64,000 bases of DNA from Nitrobacter sp963807355 (GCA_963807355.1 CAWEBX010000018.1:1-64000); one strand, 5' to 3'. Positions 1-8,694 are shown, numbered from the stretch's first letter. Notes: generated from the sequence alone by a model not told the origin. Made by a program: numbers and translations.

Positions 1-435
1 ACCTTCACCCGTTTCGACACTCTGTATGGCGTCCGGCGCGAATACAACCCAGTCGACCTCTACGGGCCAATAACGCGGGCGAACCTGATCTCGCCGGCGA
101 TACGCTTCGAGGTCACGCCGAGCCCGATCTGGGATGCCTTCATAGCCTACCGCTCGCTTTTCCTGGCGGATCGGACCGACAGCTTCGCCGCGACGCAGGT
201 GCGGGACCGTACTGGCCGATCCGGTAACTTCGCCGGCCACCAGGTTGAAGCTCGCCTGCGATACTGGGTCGTACCCGATGCGATGCTGCTCGAAACCGGG
301 GCTGCCTACCTTTTCAAAGGCAGGTTCCTGGTGGACGCCCCCAACGCGCCCGACACGGCCGACACCGCCTACGGCTATCTGCAGACGAGTTTCTTCTTAA
401 AGACCATGCCGGCCCAAAAGCAGAAGCGCCTGTGA
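1..435 (+). CDS. Alginate-export family outer-membrane protein, C-terminal part (cut by window edge)
   Basis: The frame is open from base 1 to the TGA at 433-435, so only the last 144 residues of a longer gene are present. The segment reads as an outer-membrane beta-barrel: alternating hydrophobic/polar strands such as RANLISPAIRFEV, an EARLRYWVVPDAMLLETG strand-turn-strand, and the closing stretch DTAYGYLQTSFFL. This matches what I know of the C-terminus of the AlgE-like alginate export porin family (about 400-500 residues). The ending carries a short charged tail (KTMPAQKQKRL) after the final aromatic strand, slightly unusual because barrel proteins normally end on the aromatic residue. The substrate is not inferable; these porins are not always linked to alginate. 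The family call is fairly confident, the function uncertain. Confidence 0.7.
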   Translation, partial: TFTRFDTLYGVRREYNPVDLYGPITRANLISPAIRFEVTPSPIWDAFIAYRSLFLADRTDSFAATQVRDRTGRSGNFAGHQVEARLRYWVVPDAMLLETGAAYLFKGRFLVDAPNAPDTADTAYGYLQTSFFLKTMPAQKQKRL

Positions 436-1372
436 GTGTTGGCACCACTTGTGACGCTGTCTCAGGCGGCGGAATAGCTGCTGGGTGGTCTTCGGCGGTT
501 GCCGGGTGAATTCCCTTATCACCCTGTTCATTCCCGGCGTGGCGGCAACATAACGACGCCAGCCTAGGACCCCACTCCGGTCGGCCGAACGGAGGGCAGT
601 CGCCAGGGGATTCCGTGCGACATTACTGAAGAAGAGTTTGAGGCTTTGATCGGGCTCTTTCGAGCCCGCCTCGTTTGCGCTCGTGAGGTCTACATTCAAG
701 AACGCATTGAAGCACCGGTACAGAGACGGAAGCGGTTAGCGCCGCCCATCGTCGCGAGCGCGATGTGACTGATGCCCGATCCCAAGATGGAGCTCGAGAC
801 CATACTCTCCGTGATCGCTCCTGCGAGCGCAAGATCGTATGCTGTAGATGAACTAGTCTTGGCCGAGGAAGCGATATTCTCCGCGCCTACGTCAGCTCCG
901 CGCTTTTCGAGAAACGTACTTGAACCTGCGCGGCCGTGAGCCGGTGTTGAATGGATTTGCTTTTGATATACGAGCAAGCCGGCGGCTGGCAACAGCTCCG
1001 AACTTGCCCATTTAGCTAGGATGCGGCGAAGGTAGACACCCTGCACGGTTCCTGTGCGGAAAACGAAGGCGCAGCAACCACCGGAAGGCGAGATCCGTAT
1101 GCGCTCAAGACCTCCCATTTCATCGCTTCTGATGAAGTCGGGAGCGATGCTCCTTTGATCCGTGAGACTCAAACACGTGGAGCACTTTTGTGAGGTTTCG
1201 CTGGGCGACGCAAACGGCATGAAAGCTTATCTTCAATTGATACGTAAAGGGAAGCCGCAAGGGTAGAGAAATTCTGTGAGTTCCGTTTACGCATTCAAGA
1301 CCTTTCTTCATTGATTCTGATGGAGGCAAGAGGACGGCGGACGAAAGCGGTCAAGCGAACATTCTTGCAATT
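436..1372. other. Gene-poor stretch of 0.9 kb, no convincing gene
   Basis: After the porin stop no frame shows a recognisable protein on the plus strand. The minus strand has a 174-codon open frame at 696-1220 (listed separately) and a 100-codon frame at 397-699 that runs antisense into the porin end and has no family signature. Base composition is more even than in the housekeeping genes further on. The stretch is best read as decayed accessory DNA leading into the recombinase relic. Confidence 0.5.
696..1220 (-). pseudogene. Possible remnant with one ankyrin-like repeat
   Basis: This minus-strand frame of 174 codons contains the segment FLEKRGADVGAEN followed about ten residues later by TAYDLALAGA. 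That spacing resembles one ankyrin repeat (leucine-helix, GADVNA turn, TALDLA). The rest of the frame is rich in Ser and Gly and shows no further repeat, and the N-terminal part (residues 1-70) has no family resemblance. A weak purine-rich stretch (GAAGATAAG) precedes the ATG. I read it as a relic or chance frame; a live short ankyrin protein cannot be excluded. Confidence 0.2.
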
Positions 1373-1741
1373 ATGGCCTCAAAGGGGATTCGCCGAACCG
1401 CGCGTGGAATATATCCGCGTGCTGCTCTTCGGCGAACCAACGTTCCCGCGCGATGCAGTGACATAAAAGGATCATTGTTGCTCGCAACCACGGTGCTCAT
1501 CGAGGGCGGCAAGGTCGACGTGGTCGTGGTCTACAAGATCGACCGCCTGACCCGGTCGCTGGCCGATTTTGCCAAGGTGGCCGAAACTTTTGACGCCCGT
1601 TCGATCTCGTTCGTCGCGGTGACCCAGCAGTTCAATACCACGACCTCCATGGGTCGCCTGACCCTGAATGTGCTGTTGTCCTTTGCCCAATTCGAGCGGG
1701 GAGCTTGCCTCCGAGCGGTGTCGATCGGCGCCGAAGTTTGA
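1373..1741 (+). pseudogene. Serine recombinase (resolvase/invertase) fragment
   Basis: Residues about 45-109 carry the core of the catalytic domain of large serine recombinases: GGKVDVVVVYKIDRLTRSL with the conserved DRLTR signature, then SFVAVTQQFNTTTSMGRL and LLSFAQFER. The nucleophile-bearing N-terminus (the usual YxRxS region) is missing; the first 40 residues are unrelated and probably another frame of decayed sequence. The homology stops abruptly after FER at about 1700, where the family normally continues EREVTGERIRDK, and 50 bases later an IS3-type element begins at 1750. The gene is therefore truncated at both ends and cannot be active. It suggests an integrated element once stood here. 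Confidence 0.75.
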
Positions 1742-1824
1742 CCACGTATTGGAGTGCGCCCCTTGAGCCGGACGGTAAGCGGAGCTGATTGACCGGGAGC
1801 CGGGCTTTCGAAGGATGAAAGCCC

Positions 1825-2079
1825 ATGGCACGACACCGCTCCCACAGCACCGATTTCAAGCGCCAGGTGGCTCAGGAGTATCTGGCCGGCGAGACGCTCC
1901 ATAGCCTCGCCAAGCGCCACGACCTGTCGCGTAACCTGATCCGCATCTGGGTTCAGAAGTACGAGGCCGGCGCCTTCGACGACGACGCGCTCGCCGCCGA
2001 TGTGATCGAGGAGTATGAGGCGCGGATCGCCGCGCTCGAGCGGCTGGTCGGCAAGCAGGCGCTGGAGATCGAGTTTTAA
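1825..2079 (+). CDS. IS3-family transposase OrfA
   Basis: An 84-residue protein starting at ATG 1825. It begins MARHRSHSTDFKRQVAQEYL and contains a helix-turn-helix (about residues 22-45, SLAKRHDLSRNLIRIWVQKY) for binding the IS ends, then a leucine-zipper-like helix (IEEYEARIAALERLVGKQALEIEF) that normally multimerises OrfA and OrfAB. The TAA stop falls in a run of T and A where -1 frameshifting would fuse it to OrfB. It is intact as read. Confidence 0.85.
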   Translation: MARHRSHSTDFKRQVAQEYLAGETLHSLAKRHDLSRNLIRIWVQKYEAGAFDDDALAADVIEEYEARIAALERLVGKQALEIEF

Positions 2080-2971
2080 AAGGGGCTCTGAAGCACGCAC
2101 CGCGGCCGAGAAGCGCGACTACATCCGTCGTCACCGGCCCCGCGGCATCTCCGTCGCAGAAGGATGCCGGCTGATGGGGATCGCACGCTCGACCTACTAC
2201 GATAAGCCTGCTGTCACGCTCGACGACACCGCGCTCGTTGAGGCGATGGCGGCGATCTCCGACGAGTTCGAGGCCTACGGCTATCGACGCATGCAGGCGG
2301 CGTTGCGCCATCGCGGCTGGTCGTCAATCACAAGAAGATCCGAGCGCCTGATGCGCGAGCATGATCTGCAGCCACGCCGGCGCCGGCGCTACGTCGCCAC
2401 CACCGATAGCGATCATGATCTGCCGATCTTCCCGAACCTGGCGAAGGGTATGGTCGTCGATGGGCCGAACCAGCTCTGGGTGGCGGACATCACCTACGTC
2501 GCGATCCACGGCGGCTTCGTCTACGTCGCGGTCATCCTGGACGCCTGGTCGCGCAGGGTCGTCGGCTACGCGATCGGCCGCTCGATCGACGTCCGGCTGA
2601 CGCTCGCCGCGCTGCGCTCGGCCATCGAGACGCGGCAGCCGCCACCGGGTTGCGTTCATCACACGGATCGCGGCTCGCAATACGCTGCGGAACACTATCG
2701 CCAGGTGCTCGCCGATCATGGACTCGATCGGATCGATGGGCCGGCGGGGCAATCCATACGACAACGCCAAGGCGGAGAGCTTCATGAAGACGCTCAAGGT
2801 CGAAGCCGTCTATCCGATGGCCTACGAGACCTTCGACGACGTCGCCGCCGATCTTCCGCGCTTCATCGATCAGGTCTACAATACCGACGACTACACTCCG
2901 CGCTCGGCTATCTCAGCCCGCAGCAGTTCGAGGATCAACACGCCCGGCCCATGGTCAAAACCGCAGCCTGA
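2076..2971 (+). pseudogene. IS3-family transposase OrfB, double frameshift
   Basis: The frame opens in the OrfA overlap and shows the rve/DDE integrase core: KRDYIRRHRPRGISVAEGC, then QLWVADITYV (first Asp, about 2480), and HTDRGSQYA (second Asp, about 2660). The third catalytic residue lies in NPYDNAKAESFMKTLKVE at about 2756-2805, but that segment is in a different frame from the rest. The shift occurs near 2720-2735 (one extra base in CTCGATCGG) and the original frame returns near 2883, giving RRLHSALGYLSPQQFED and the stop at 2969. Two compensating indels thus leave the catalytic Glu out of frame. It is either dead or mis-sequenced. Confidence 0.8.
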
Positions 2972-3163
2972 TCCTGTCTACCAGCAGGGGCGCACTCCAC
3001 TGGCAGGTCGTTTCTTATGAAGCCTATTATTTTGATGGTCAAAACCGTTTGATTAACAAAATCAAATTTGACTGAGAAGGTCTGCGGTGCCGAATAGTTG
3101 ACGTTCCTATTTCATAGTGCTGAACCGAGAAAGTGCCGCAAAAAGTGACCTGCAACTGAACTG

Positions 3164-3391
3164 TCATCCAGCCGGGCTTAGAGCCTGGCCCATTTCTGTT
3201 ACGCCATAGGGCGCGGGTTGAACAACCAGTGAAAGCGCGCAGCCGTTGATCTGCACTGTGCCGAAGCCGGTTGCGGTGAAGACCTCCGCGAAGGCTGCCG
3301 GGGTCTGGTAACCGAGTGAGGAATGCGGCCTCGCGACGTTGAAGTCCTCTTTCCATTCGGTGATGGCGCGCTTCGGGCGTGCTCGCCTCAT
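3164..3391 (-). pseudogene. IS3-type transposase OrfB, C-terminal fragment
   Basis: The minus-strand frame reads AITEWKEDFNVARPHSSLGY then QTPAAFAEVF, the classic end of an IS3-family (IS407/IS51-like) OrfB, followed by VVQPAPYGVTEMGQALSPAG to a TGA. Only about 70 residues remain, with no catalytic Asp residues. It starts directly behind the tonB stop codon on the same strand, so the insertion boundary lies within a few bases of the tonB end. Its sequence differs from the neighbouring element at 1750-2999 and is a second, independent relic. Confidence 0.7.
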
Positions 3392-4188
3392 CCCTTGACC
3401 TTGACGCGGAAGACCACCGGTAGCGTGAAGCTCAATCCTTCGTCCGCTATCAGCGGCGGGGGTGGTGGCACCGGATCGGACCGGTGCATCATGGCGAGTG
3501 CGGCGTTGTCGAAGACCGGATCACCCGATCCCTTCAGGATAGTGGCCGACACGACATGGCCGAGGCGATCGAGCACGAAGTTGACGAGAATCTCGACGTT
3601 TTTCTGGATGTGTTCAGGCGGATAGCGCTTGTGCTTGTCGAGATGAGCCACCAATTCCTTCTGCCAGGTGGCCAAGATTTGGCGCGCGCTTGCGCCGGTG
3701 CCTTGCTGCGGCGCGACCGAACGCTCCGATTCCTGGGCATTCTCAACGCTCGGCATCGCCGTCGCTTCAGAGGCCGCCGATTCCTGCGAGGCCGTCGTCG
3801 GCTTCGCAGCCTTTTCGGGGTCGTCATCGACCGGCTTTTTTGAGTTGGTCTCGGTGACGATCCGGATCCGGTTCAGCGGTCTCCGTCGGCGTGTCCTTGG
3901 GCAGATCGGTTTCCTTCTCGACCGCCTTCTGCTCGGCAAGCGCGGGCGAGGCGACGGATGCGTCGGTGTCCGGCCCGGGCGGAAGGTCGGTCGCCTCACG
4001 ATGCGGCGAGGACAGATCAGTTCAATCTCTATCGCCGGCGCGCCGAGATCATCGGCCGACTCATCGGTTTGCATGTGAGCCACCGCCAGCGCCACACAAC
4101 CGAGATGGATCGCGAGCGCGGCGGCCGCTGACAAAGCCCAAAGACGGCGGGACGGCGGCGGCTCTGCGATGATCTCAGATATGGTCAG
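3388..4188 (-). CDS. tonB: Energy transducer TonB, central linker in a shifted frame
   Basis: TonB links the inner-membrane proton-driven ExbB-ExbD motor to outer-membrane receptors. The N-terminus has a membrane anchor (ALAIHLGCVALAVA) preceded by a proline/arginine patch. The C-terminal domain (ARQILATWQKELVAHLDKHK, RYPPEHIQ, then FVLDRLGHVVSATILKGSG) is the receptor-contacting TonB_C fold with its conserved YP. Between about 4018 and 3865 the frame reads Arg/Pro-rich sequence (RRPTFRPGRTPTHP), while the neighbouring frame gives a normal acidic linker (EATDLPPGPDTDASVASP). Two opposite one-base shifts are therefore present. No ATG is available: a CTG at 4188 overlapping the exbD stop keeps the full N-terminus, and a TTG at 4134 is the alternative. 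It is the last gene of exbB-exbD-tonB. Confidence 0.8.
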   Translation of the reverse strand: MTISEIIAEPPPSRRLWALSAAAALAIHLGCVALAVAHMQTDESADDLGAPAIEIELICPRRIVRRPTFRPGRTPTHPSPRPRLPSRRRSRRKPICPRTRRRRPLNRIRIVTETNSKKPVDDDPEKAAKPTTASQESAASEATAMPSVENAQESERSVAPQQGTGASARQILATWQKELVAHLDKHKRYPPEHIQKNVEILVNFVLDRLGHVVSATILKGSGDPVFDNAALAMMHRSDPVPPPPPLIADEGLSFTLPVVFRVKVKG

Positions 4189-4655
4189 GGCTTTGCGTTA
4201 GCCGCGGCCGGCACGGACTGGGCATCCGGAACACCCTCGAGCGCAACCAGCTTGATTTTCGTGAAGCCGCCCGCGCGCAGGATCTCCAGCACGTCCATCA
4301 GGTCGCCGTAAGGCACCGCGCGGTCTGCCCGCAGAAAGATGAAACTGTCCTTGGTTATGTTCGGCGTGTTGTCCAGCGTCCGCACCAGATCGACGCGCTT
4401 GACCATGGTTTCGCCGATGGCGACGGCAAGATCGGCCTTGATGCTGACATAGGTCGGCTTGTCAGGCTTCTTCTGCGGTGTCGCACTCGACGTCGGCAGG
4501 TTGACCGGAAGATCGACTGTCGACAGCGGCGCCGCCACCATGAAGATGATCAGAAGAACCAGAATGACGTCGATGAACGGCGTGACGTTGATCTCGTGCG
4601 CTTCAGCGTAATCCTCGTCGTCGTCGAGGCCGCCTTCTGCAATCGATGCGCCCAT
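4185..4655 (-). CDS. exbD: Biopolymer transport protein ExbD
   Basis: A 156-residue protein with one membrane helix at about residues 27-45 (FIDVILVLLIIFMVAAPL). Asp29 within it is the protonatable residue the family uses to couple proton flow to TonB. The rest is a periplasmic domain with the typical VDLPVNLPTSS entry and a C-terminal FLRADRAVPYGDLMDVLEIL motif that contacts TonB. Length is normal for ExbD/TolR. The gene sits 3 bases after exbB and its stop overlaps the tonB start region, so the three are translated from one message. ExbD is favoured over TolR because tonB follows rather than tolA/tolB. Confidence 0.93.
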   Translation of the reverse strand: MGASIAEGGLDDDEDYAEAHEINVTPFIDVILVLLIIFMVAAPLSTVDLPVNLPTSSATPQKKPDKPTYVSIKADLAVAIGETMVKRVDLVRTLDNTPNITKDSFIFLRADRAVPYGDLMDVLEILRAGGFTKIKLVALEGVPDAQSVPAAANAKP

Positions 4656-4658
4656 CGC

Positions 4659-5624
4659 CTACTCCGCCGCGCGCGACCGCGCCCCGCCGATCGAACCGAC
4701 ATGCGTGCGATCAAGATCGCGCGACAGCAACCGGCCGGCCGATCCCGATGCGCGGCTGACCAGCTCGACGTAGCCTTTCGTCACGCGTGCGAAGTGATTG
4801 TAGATGATGACTGCGGGAATCGCCGCGACCAGACCGAGCGCCGTCGCGAGCAGGGCCTCGGCAATGCCGGGCGCCACTACCGCGAGGTTGGTGGTCTGCG
4901 ACTTCGAAATCCCGATAAAGCTGTTCATGATGCCCCACACGGTGCCGAACAGACCAATGAACGGGGACGTCGCGCCGATGGTCGCAAGCAGACCCATGCC
5001 GAGCCGGATGCGCCGGGATTCAGCGCGGACGATTTCGGTGAAGCTCGACGCCGCTCTCTCCTTGATGCCGGCGTCGCTGAAAATTCCGGCCGACAGCCGC
5101 ACCTCGTGCATCGCTGAAGCCAGTAATGACGCCAGCACGCCATCCTTTGCGCCCTTTGCGCCAAGCGCCATTTGCGCTTCCGCCAGCGAGCGTGACTCAC
5201 CAATTTGCGTCAGCGCCGCGCCGAGGTTGCGCCGCGCCAGCGACAGCTCCACCATTTTCGCGATGCAGATCGTCCACGTCACCAGCGAGGCAAACGCAAG
5301 ACCGATCATCACCAGCTTGACCACAATATCGGCCGACATAAACATCGACCACGGAGACAGGTCGTGAGGTGACGCCTGCTCCAGCAGGTTGGCGCCGGCG
5401 TCACCGGCGGGGGACGGCGCGGCCTCGGTGGAAGACGGTCCCGATGCGCTGGAGACCGACGAGGGCGCCTGAACCGTCGTTGCCGGTGCGGAAAACGCTG
5501 GCGTCTGCGCGGATGGTGCCGCCGGATGCGGCGCATTGTTCTGCTGCGCAATCGCGGGTGCAACCAGCGACGCCAACGCCAGCGCGGCTGCCATGGGCAG
5601 CGCCAACAAAACAATTCTAAACAT
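4659..5624 (-). CDS. exbB: Biopolymer transport protein ExbB (tonB-system)
   Basis: A 321-residue MotA/TolQ/ExbB proton-channel protein of the inner membrane. A signal-like segment (residues 1-26, ending APAIAQQ) is followed by about 60 residues of Ala/Pro/Ser linker, an extension common in alphaproteobacterial ExbB. Helix 1 is at about 100-125 (VVKLVMIGLAFASLVTWTIC). The paired conserved helices follow: GLLATIGATSPFIGLFGTVWG and APGIAEALLATALGLVAAIP. It is first in the exbB-exbD-tonB operon and is divergent from an iron-receptor gene across a 408-bp regulatory gap. Confidence 0.93.
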   Translation of the reverse strand: MFRIVLLALPMAAALALASLVAPAIAQQNNAPHPAAPSAQTPAFSAPATTVQAPSSVSSASGPSSTEAAPSPAGDAGANLLEQASPHDLSPWSMFMSADIVVKLVMIGLAFASLVTWTICIAKMVELSLARRNLGAALTQIGESRSLAEAQMALGAKGAKDGVLASLLASAMHEVRLSAGIFSDAGIKERAASSFTEIVRAESRRIRLGMGLLATIGATSPFIGLFGTVWGIMNSFIGISKSQTTNLAVVAPGIAEALLATALGLVAAIPAVIIYNHFARVTKGYVELVSRASGSAGRLLSRDLDRTHVGSIGGARSRAAE

Positions 5625-6032
5625 TACTGTTACTCATATCCGATAGCGGATGAGATTGGTGATAGATGCCCGTCAACTTGGCTTCAGGGTCACCGCGCCG
5701 AAGACGTTCAACAAGATTTTTAACTCGCCGTATCGAAGATCAGACTGCTTGCGTGGTCATCCCCTACCGTTCACCATCCGACGGATAGGGCGAAGCGGAT
5801 GATCTCTTCTCACCCGGGCTTCTAGATCCACGTCGCTGAACAACGATCCCGTTCGTCAGACCCTCGCAAATACGCCTCCCTGCAACGGGTCGATTAAATC
5901 ATGATGACATTCTGAAAACGAGAGACTTTTTCAACGGCCTGTTAGATTAATTCTAAACCTGATCTACTCCCGACCTATTATACGACTGTAGATGCTTGCG
6001 GGAATTTATCGGGTTTCGGGGGAATACATCTT
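5625..6032. other. Divergent regulatory gap between exbB and a TonB receptor
   Basis: The 408 bases contain no coding frame of note. They must hold the promoters of exbB (leftward) and the receptor (rightward). A probable iron-control palindrome lies at 5942-5957 and an AT-rich segment with a TATTATACGACT box follows at about 5976. A short inverted repeat (ATCCGATAGCGGAT) lies at 5639-5652 just upstream of exbB. Confidence 0.5.
5942..5957. promoter_or_regulatory. Putative iron-control element (Irr/ICE-type box)
   Basis: The sequence TTAGATTAATTCTAAA is a near-perfect palindrome (its complement reads TTTAGAATTAATCTAA). It closely resembles the ICE motif, built on TTTAGAA-N3-TTCTAAA half-sites, bound by the haem-responsive regulator Irr in Bradyrhizobium relatives. 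It sits about 75 bases upstream of the receptor start, in the gap shared with exbB, so it could govern both directions. The motif is seen directly; its binding by Irr is inferred. Confidence 0.55.
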
Positions 6033-7640
6033 ATGACTAACGTAGGTTGCTGGGTCGCGCGCTTTGGTCGGCGATCATTCTTCTTTCACCGAGCGCCGCG
6101 GTCGCGTTTGGTGCCGGAATGTTGGCGGACAGCAGCCCCACGTTTGCACAAGAATCGCGATCGTCCGACACGACATTGCCGAAAGTTGATGCGCCCACAC
6201 AGACACAGACCCGGCGTCATCGTGCAGCGGCCACGGCCCCGAGGACCGCCAGGCCGACCCGGCATGTTGCTGCTTCCGCGCCTACGCCCAGAAATCTGCC
6301 GAGCGTGAACAGCCAAGATGCAAAGACGGGGCAATCTGGTTACATCACCCAGAGCATAACAAGCGCGACGCGGACGAACACCCTTCTCCTGAACGTCCCC
6401 CAGTCCGTCACGGTGCTGACGAAGGAATTCATGAGGGACACAGCCACTATGTCGATCGGCGAGGCCACGCGCTACGTGCCGGGCGTGATCTACCATCAAG
6501 GCGAAATCCCATCGAGACGATCTCATCATCCGTGGACAGCGAAGCAATGCGGATTTCTACACGAATGGAGTTCGGGACGACGTGCAGTATTTCCGCGACG
6601 TCTACAATCTCCAGCGGCTTGAGGTTTTGAAAGGCCCCAACGCCATGATCTTTGGACGCGGCGGCGGTGGCGGCGTGGTCAATCGTGTGTTGAAGGAAGC
6701 CGATGGCACGCCAATTCGGGAGTTTACGGTCTGGGGAAATTCCTATCCGGGCGCGCGCATGACGGCCGACATCGGGCAGGCCATCAATGAGAACTGGGCG
6801 GCCCGTTTCAATGCAATGTATGAAAACACGAGCAGCTACCGTGATTTTGTCCATCTCGATCGCTGAGCCGTCAATCCGACCGTCACTTTTGCACCAAACG
6901 ATACCACGACGGTCAAGCTGAGCTATGAGCACCTGCACGATAATCGGACGGTTGATCGTGGCATCCCCTCGCAGGTCCGCCCAGGCAACGCAATGCCGCG
7001 TTTTCCATATGATACGTCGCCATCGACGTTTTTCGGCAATCCACTTCTGAACTATGCACTCACTGACGTTGATATTGGTATGGCGATTATCGAGCACGAT
7101 TTCGAAAACGGATTCACGGTCCGTAATGCTACCCTGGCGGCGAATTACAACAAGTTCTATCAGAACGTTTTTCCGGGTGGCGGCGCCAATGCGGGCGCGG
7201 TTAACCTTGCTGGAACATCCAGCAATCTTTCATCTTACAATAACGAAACGGACCGGACCAACCTCTTCAATCGAACAGACTTGATCTACAAGTTCGATGC
7301 CGGTTTGACGCATCACACGGTCCTGTTCGGAGGAGAGCTCGGTCGTCAGAGCGGTCTGAACTTTCGTCAAAGCGGCTTCTTCAACGGCGTGGATCCGACG
7401 ATCACGGTCGATCCAAGAAATCCTGTTTCCTATGTCCCCGTGACGTTCAGAAACACCGCTACGGATGCAAACAATACCTACAACCTCAATCTTGGCGCGG
7501 CCTTCCTTCAGGATCAGATCGAGATCACCCGTTATCTGCAATTGATCGGTGGCGCGCGGTTCGATCATTTCGACCTTCAGTCGCGGGATCGGCGGACCAA
7601 CGTGGTACTGGGCCGGGTCGACGACCCAAGACAAGTAGTA
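6033..7640 (+). pseudogene. TonB-dependent siderophore receptor, decayed
   Basis: The plug domain is clear: LLNVPQSVTVLTKEFM, ATRYVPGVIYHQGE, then in another frame DDLIIRGQRSNADFYTNG and LQRLEVLKGPNAMIFGRG with VVNRVLKEA. Barrel strands follow up to LGAAFLQDQIEITRYLQLIGG at about 7560. The gene has a frameshift near 6503, an in-frame TGA at 6864 (where the family would read RYGVNP), and a possible shift inside the signal peptide between the ATG at 6033 and the frame beginning at 6047. It ends at about 7630, lacking roughly the last 200 residues of barrel. The ATG at 6033 has a GGGGGAAT ribosome site. It is most like catecholate/ferric siderophore receptors; ligand unknown. Broken in three or more ways, it is not functional. 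Confidence 0.88.
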
Positions 7641-7644
7641 ACTC

Positions 7645-7917
7645 GTGCGCCGCAATCTCACCCGACGGGCTGTCAATGCGCTGTTGAACGGTCGCCATGC
7701 TCATCTCGGCGGAAGAACAGTCGGCAACCGAGCAAAATCACTCATTGAGATCGCTTCGGCCTACACCCGTGAGGAGCTTCAAATGGAGCTCGGTGTCGGA
7801 AGGGTGACTGCAATGGAGATCGAGTTCTGGCTTGAAGAGCGGGGACGTTCTTTAGTAGAGGGACCCACCATAGATGATAGTATTAATGAAGTCGCAGCTA
7901 ATCCACTGTGCCGATAA
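7645..7917 (+). CDS. Small protein resembling the RNA polymerase alpha C-terminal domain
   Basis: The 90-residue frame starts at GTG 7645. It reads LTRRAVNALLNG, a spacer with RTVG, then SLIEIASAYTREELQMELGVG and TAMEIEFWLEERG. This pattern (helix with R-A-x-N-x-L, then TREEL, then a GVGR turn and a long amphipathic helix) matches the helix-hairpin-helix fold of the alpha-subunit C-terminal domain, which binds UP elements and activators. The full alpha subunit is over 300 residues, so this would be a free-standing domain. It sits at the point where the decayed receptor stops, so the N-terminus may be a chimera. Its start has no clear ribosome site. The fold assignment is moderate; function unknown. 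Confidence 0.45.
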   Translation: MRRNLTRRAVNALLNGRHAHLGGRTVGNRAKSLIEIASAYTREELQMELGVGRVTAMEIEFWLEERGRSLVEGPTIDDSINEVAANPLCR

Positions 7918-8184
7918 CAACGCTAGTAGCCATGGTGCCGGCTCTACCTGTGGAGCCTGATGCTGGTCCGGCATCGCGGCGCCGCCGGCGGGGAGCAAGC
8001 CGGGCCACTAGGGGCGGAGCTCCCTGGCTGAGCACCTGTTTCGGCGGTGACTTGGTTTTGCTTCGCTGTCGACGGTCGTGGCAGTGGCGCGAGGTGGACC
8101 TTCGGATTGCTTGAACTAGCTGTCGCCCATTCGATTCGGTTAGCTCCCCATTTCGAAGCGAACGTCGCGCATTAACATCGCAAA

Positions 8185-8298
8185 TTAAAAGACATTGAAG
8201 CTTCCTGTGAGCCCCATCAGCACGACAACAATTCCGCAAACCAGCCCGAGCCATCGATGAGCCCACAAGAAACCCCGCCGCGCGCGCGCGGGCGACAT
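8185..8298 (-). pseudogene. PepSY-type membrane protein, N-terminal fragment
   Basis: The minus-strand frame from ATG 8298 reads MSPARARRGFLWAHRWLGLV then CGIVVVLMGLTGSFNVF and a TAA stop at 8185. This is the first membrane helix of the PepSY-associated TM family (compare WTHKWSSIICTLFMLMLCIT in the intact gene at 11062). Only this helix remains. A second PepSY gene therefore once stood here in the opposite orientation, consistent with a duplicated or rearranged siderophore locus. Confidence 0.55.
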
Positions 8299-8694
8299 AA
8301 TCAGTGAGAACCAGTAGTTCGGCGCAATGCCGTAAAGCCCTTAAGTACTAAGGTGAGTTCAAATGCCTTTTTTATCGACCACTTCGAACGCCATGCGTTT
8401 GCGGCCTTCGCTTTTCCAAAGAAGAATCACGACACTTTAGTGCCGATCTGCCGCTGATTTGCGCCGCTCGGAAATAGCCTTTGATCCGATTTGTTTTTAC
8501 TCTTCGAAGCGACCGAACTGGCTTGCAACTTCACTCGCATGCACAATTCGATAGGGCGTCGCACGTTCGCGTGTTTGTAGGGTTTGCGAAATAGATTTGA
8601 CGCCCGAGCACGGTCCGCGCAATTCACAGTGGGGCAGCAATCTCTAGTGAGATAGCGCCGCATGGCCGCACAACGAACCCTCTTTCCAATGATT

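Larger units (their letters stand above)
1750..2999 (+). mobile_element. IS3-family insertion sequence, about 1250 bp
   Basis: The element is bounded by inverted repeats that share TGGAGTGCGCCCCT: the left copy starts at 1750 and the right copy, read on the minus strand, starts at 2999. Inside are orfA (1825-2079) and orfB (to 2971) in the usual overlapping arrangement with a -1 shift near a TTTTAAAAGG tract at 2075. Length, end sequence and two-frame transposase fit the IS3 family. No flanking target duplication is visible (bases before 1750 and after 2999 differ), so one flank may have been rearranged. The orfB frame is broken twice, so this copy is probably not autonomous. Confidence 0.85.
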
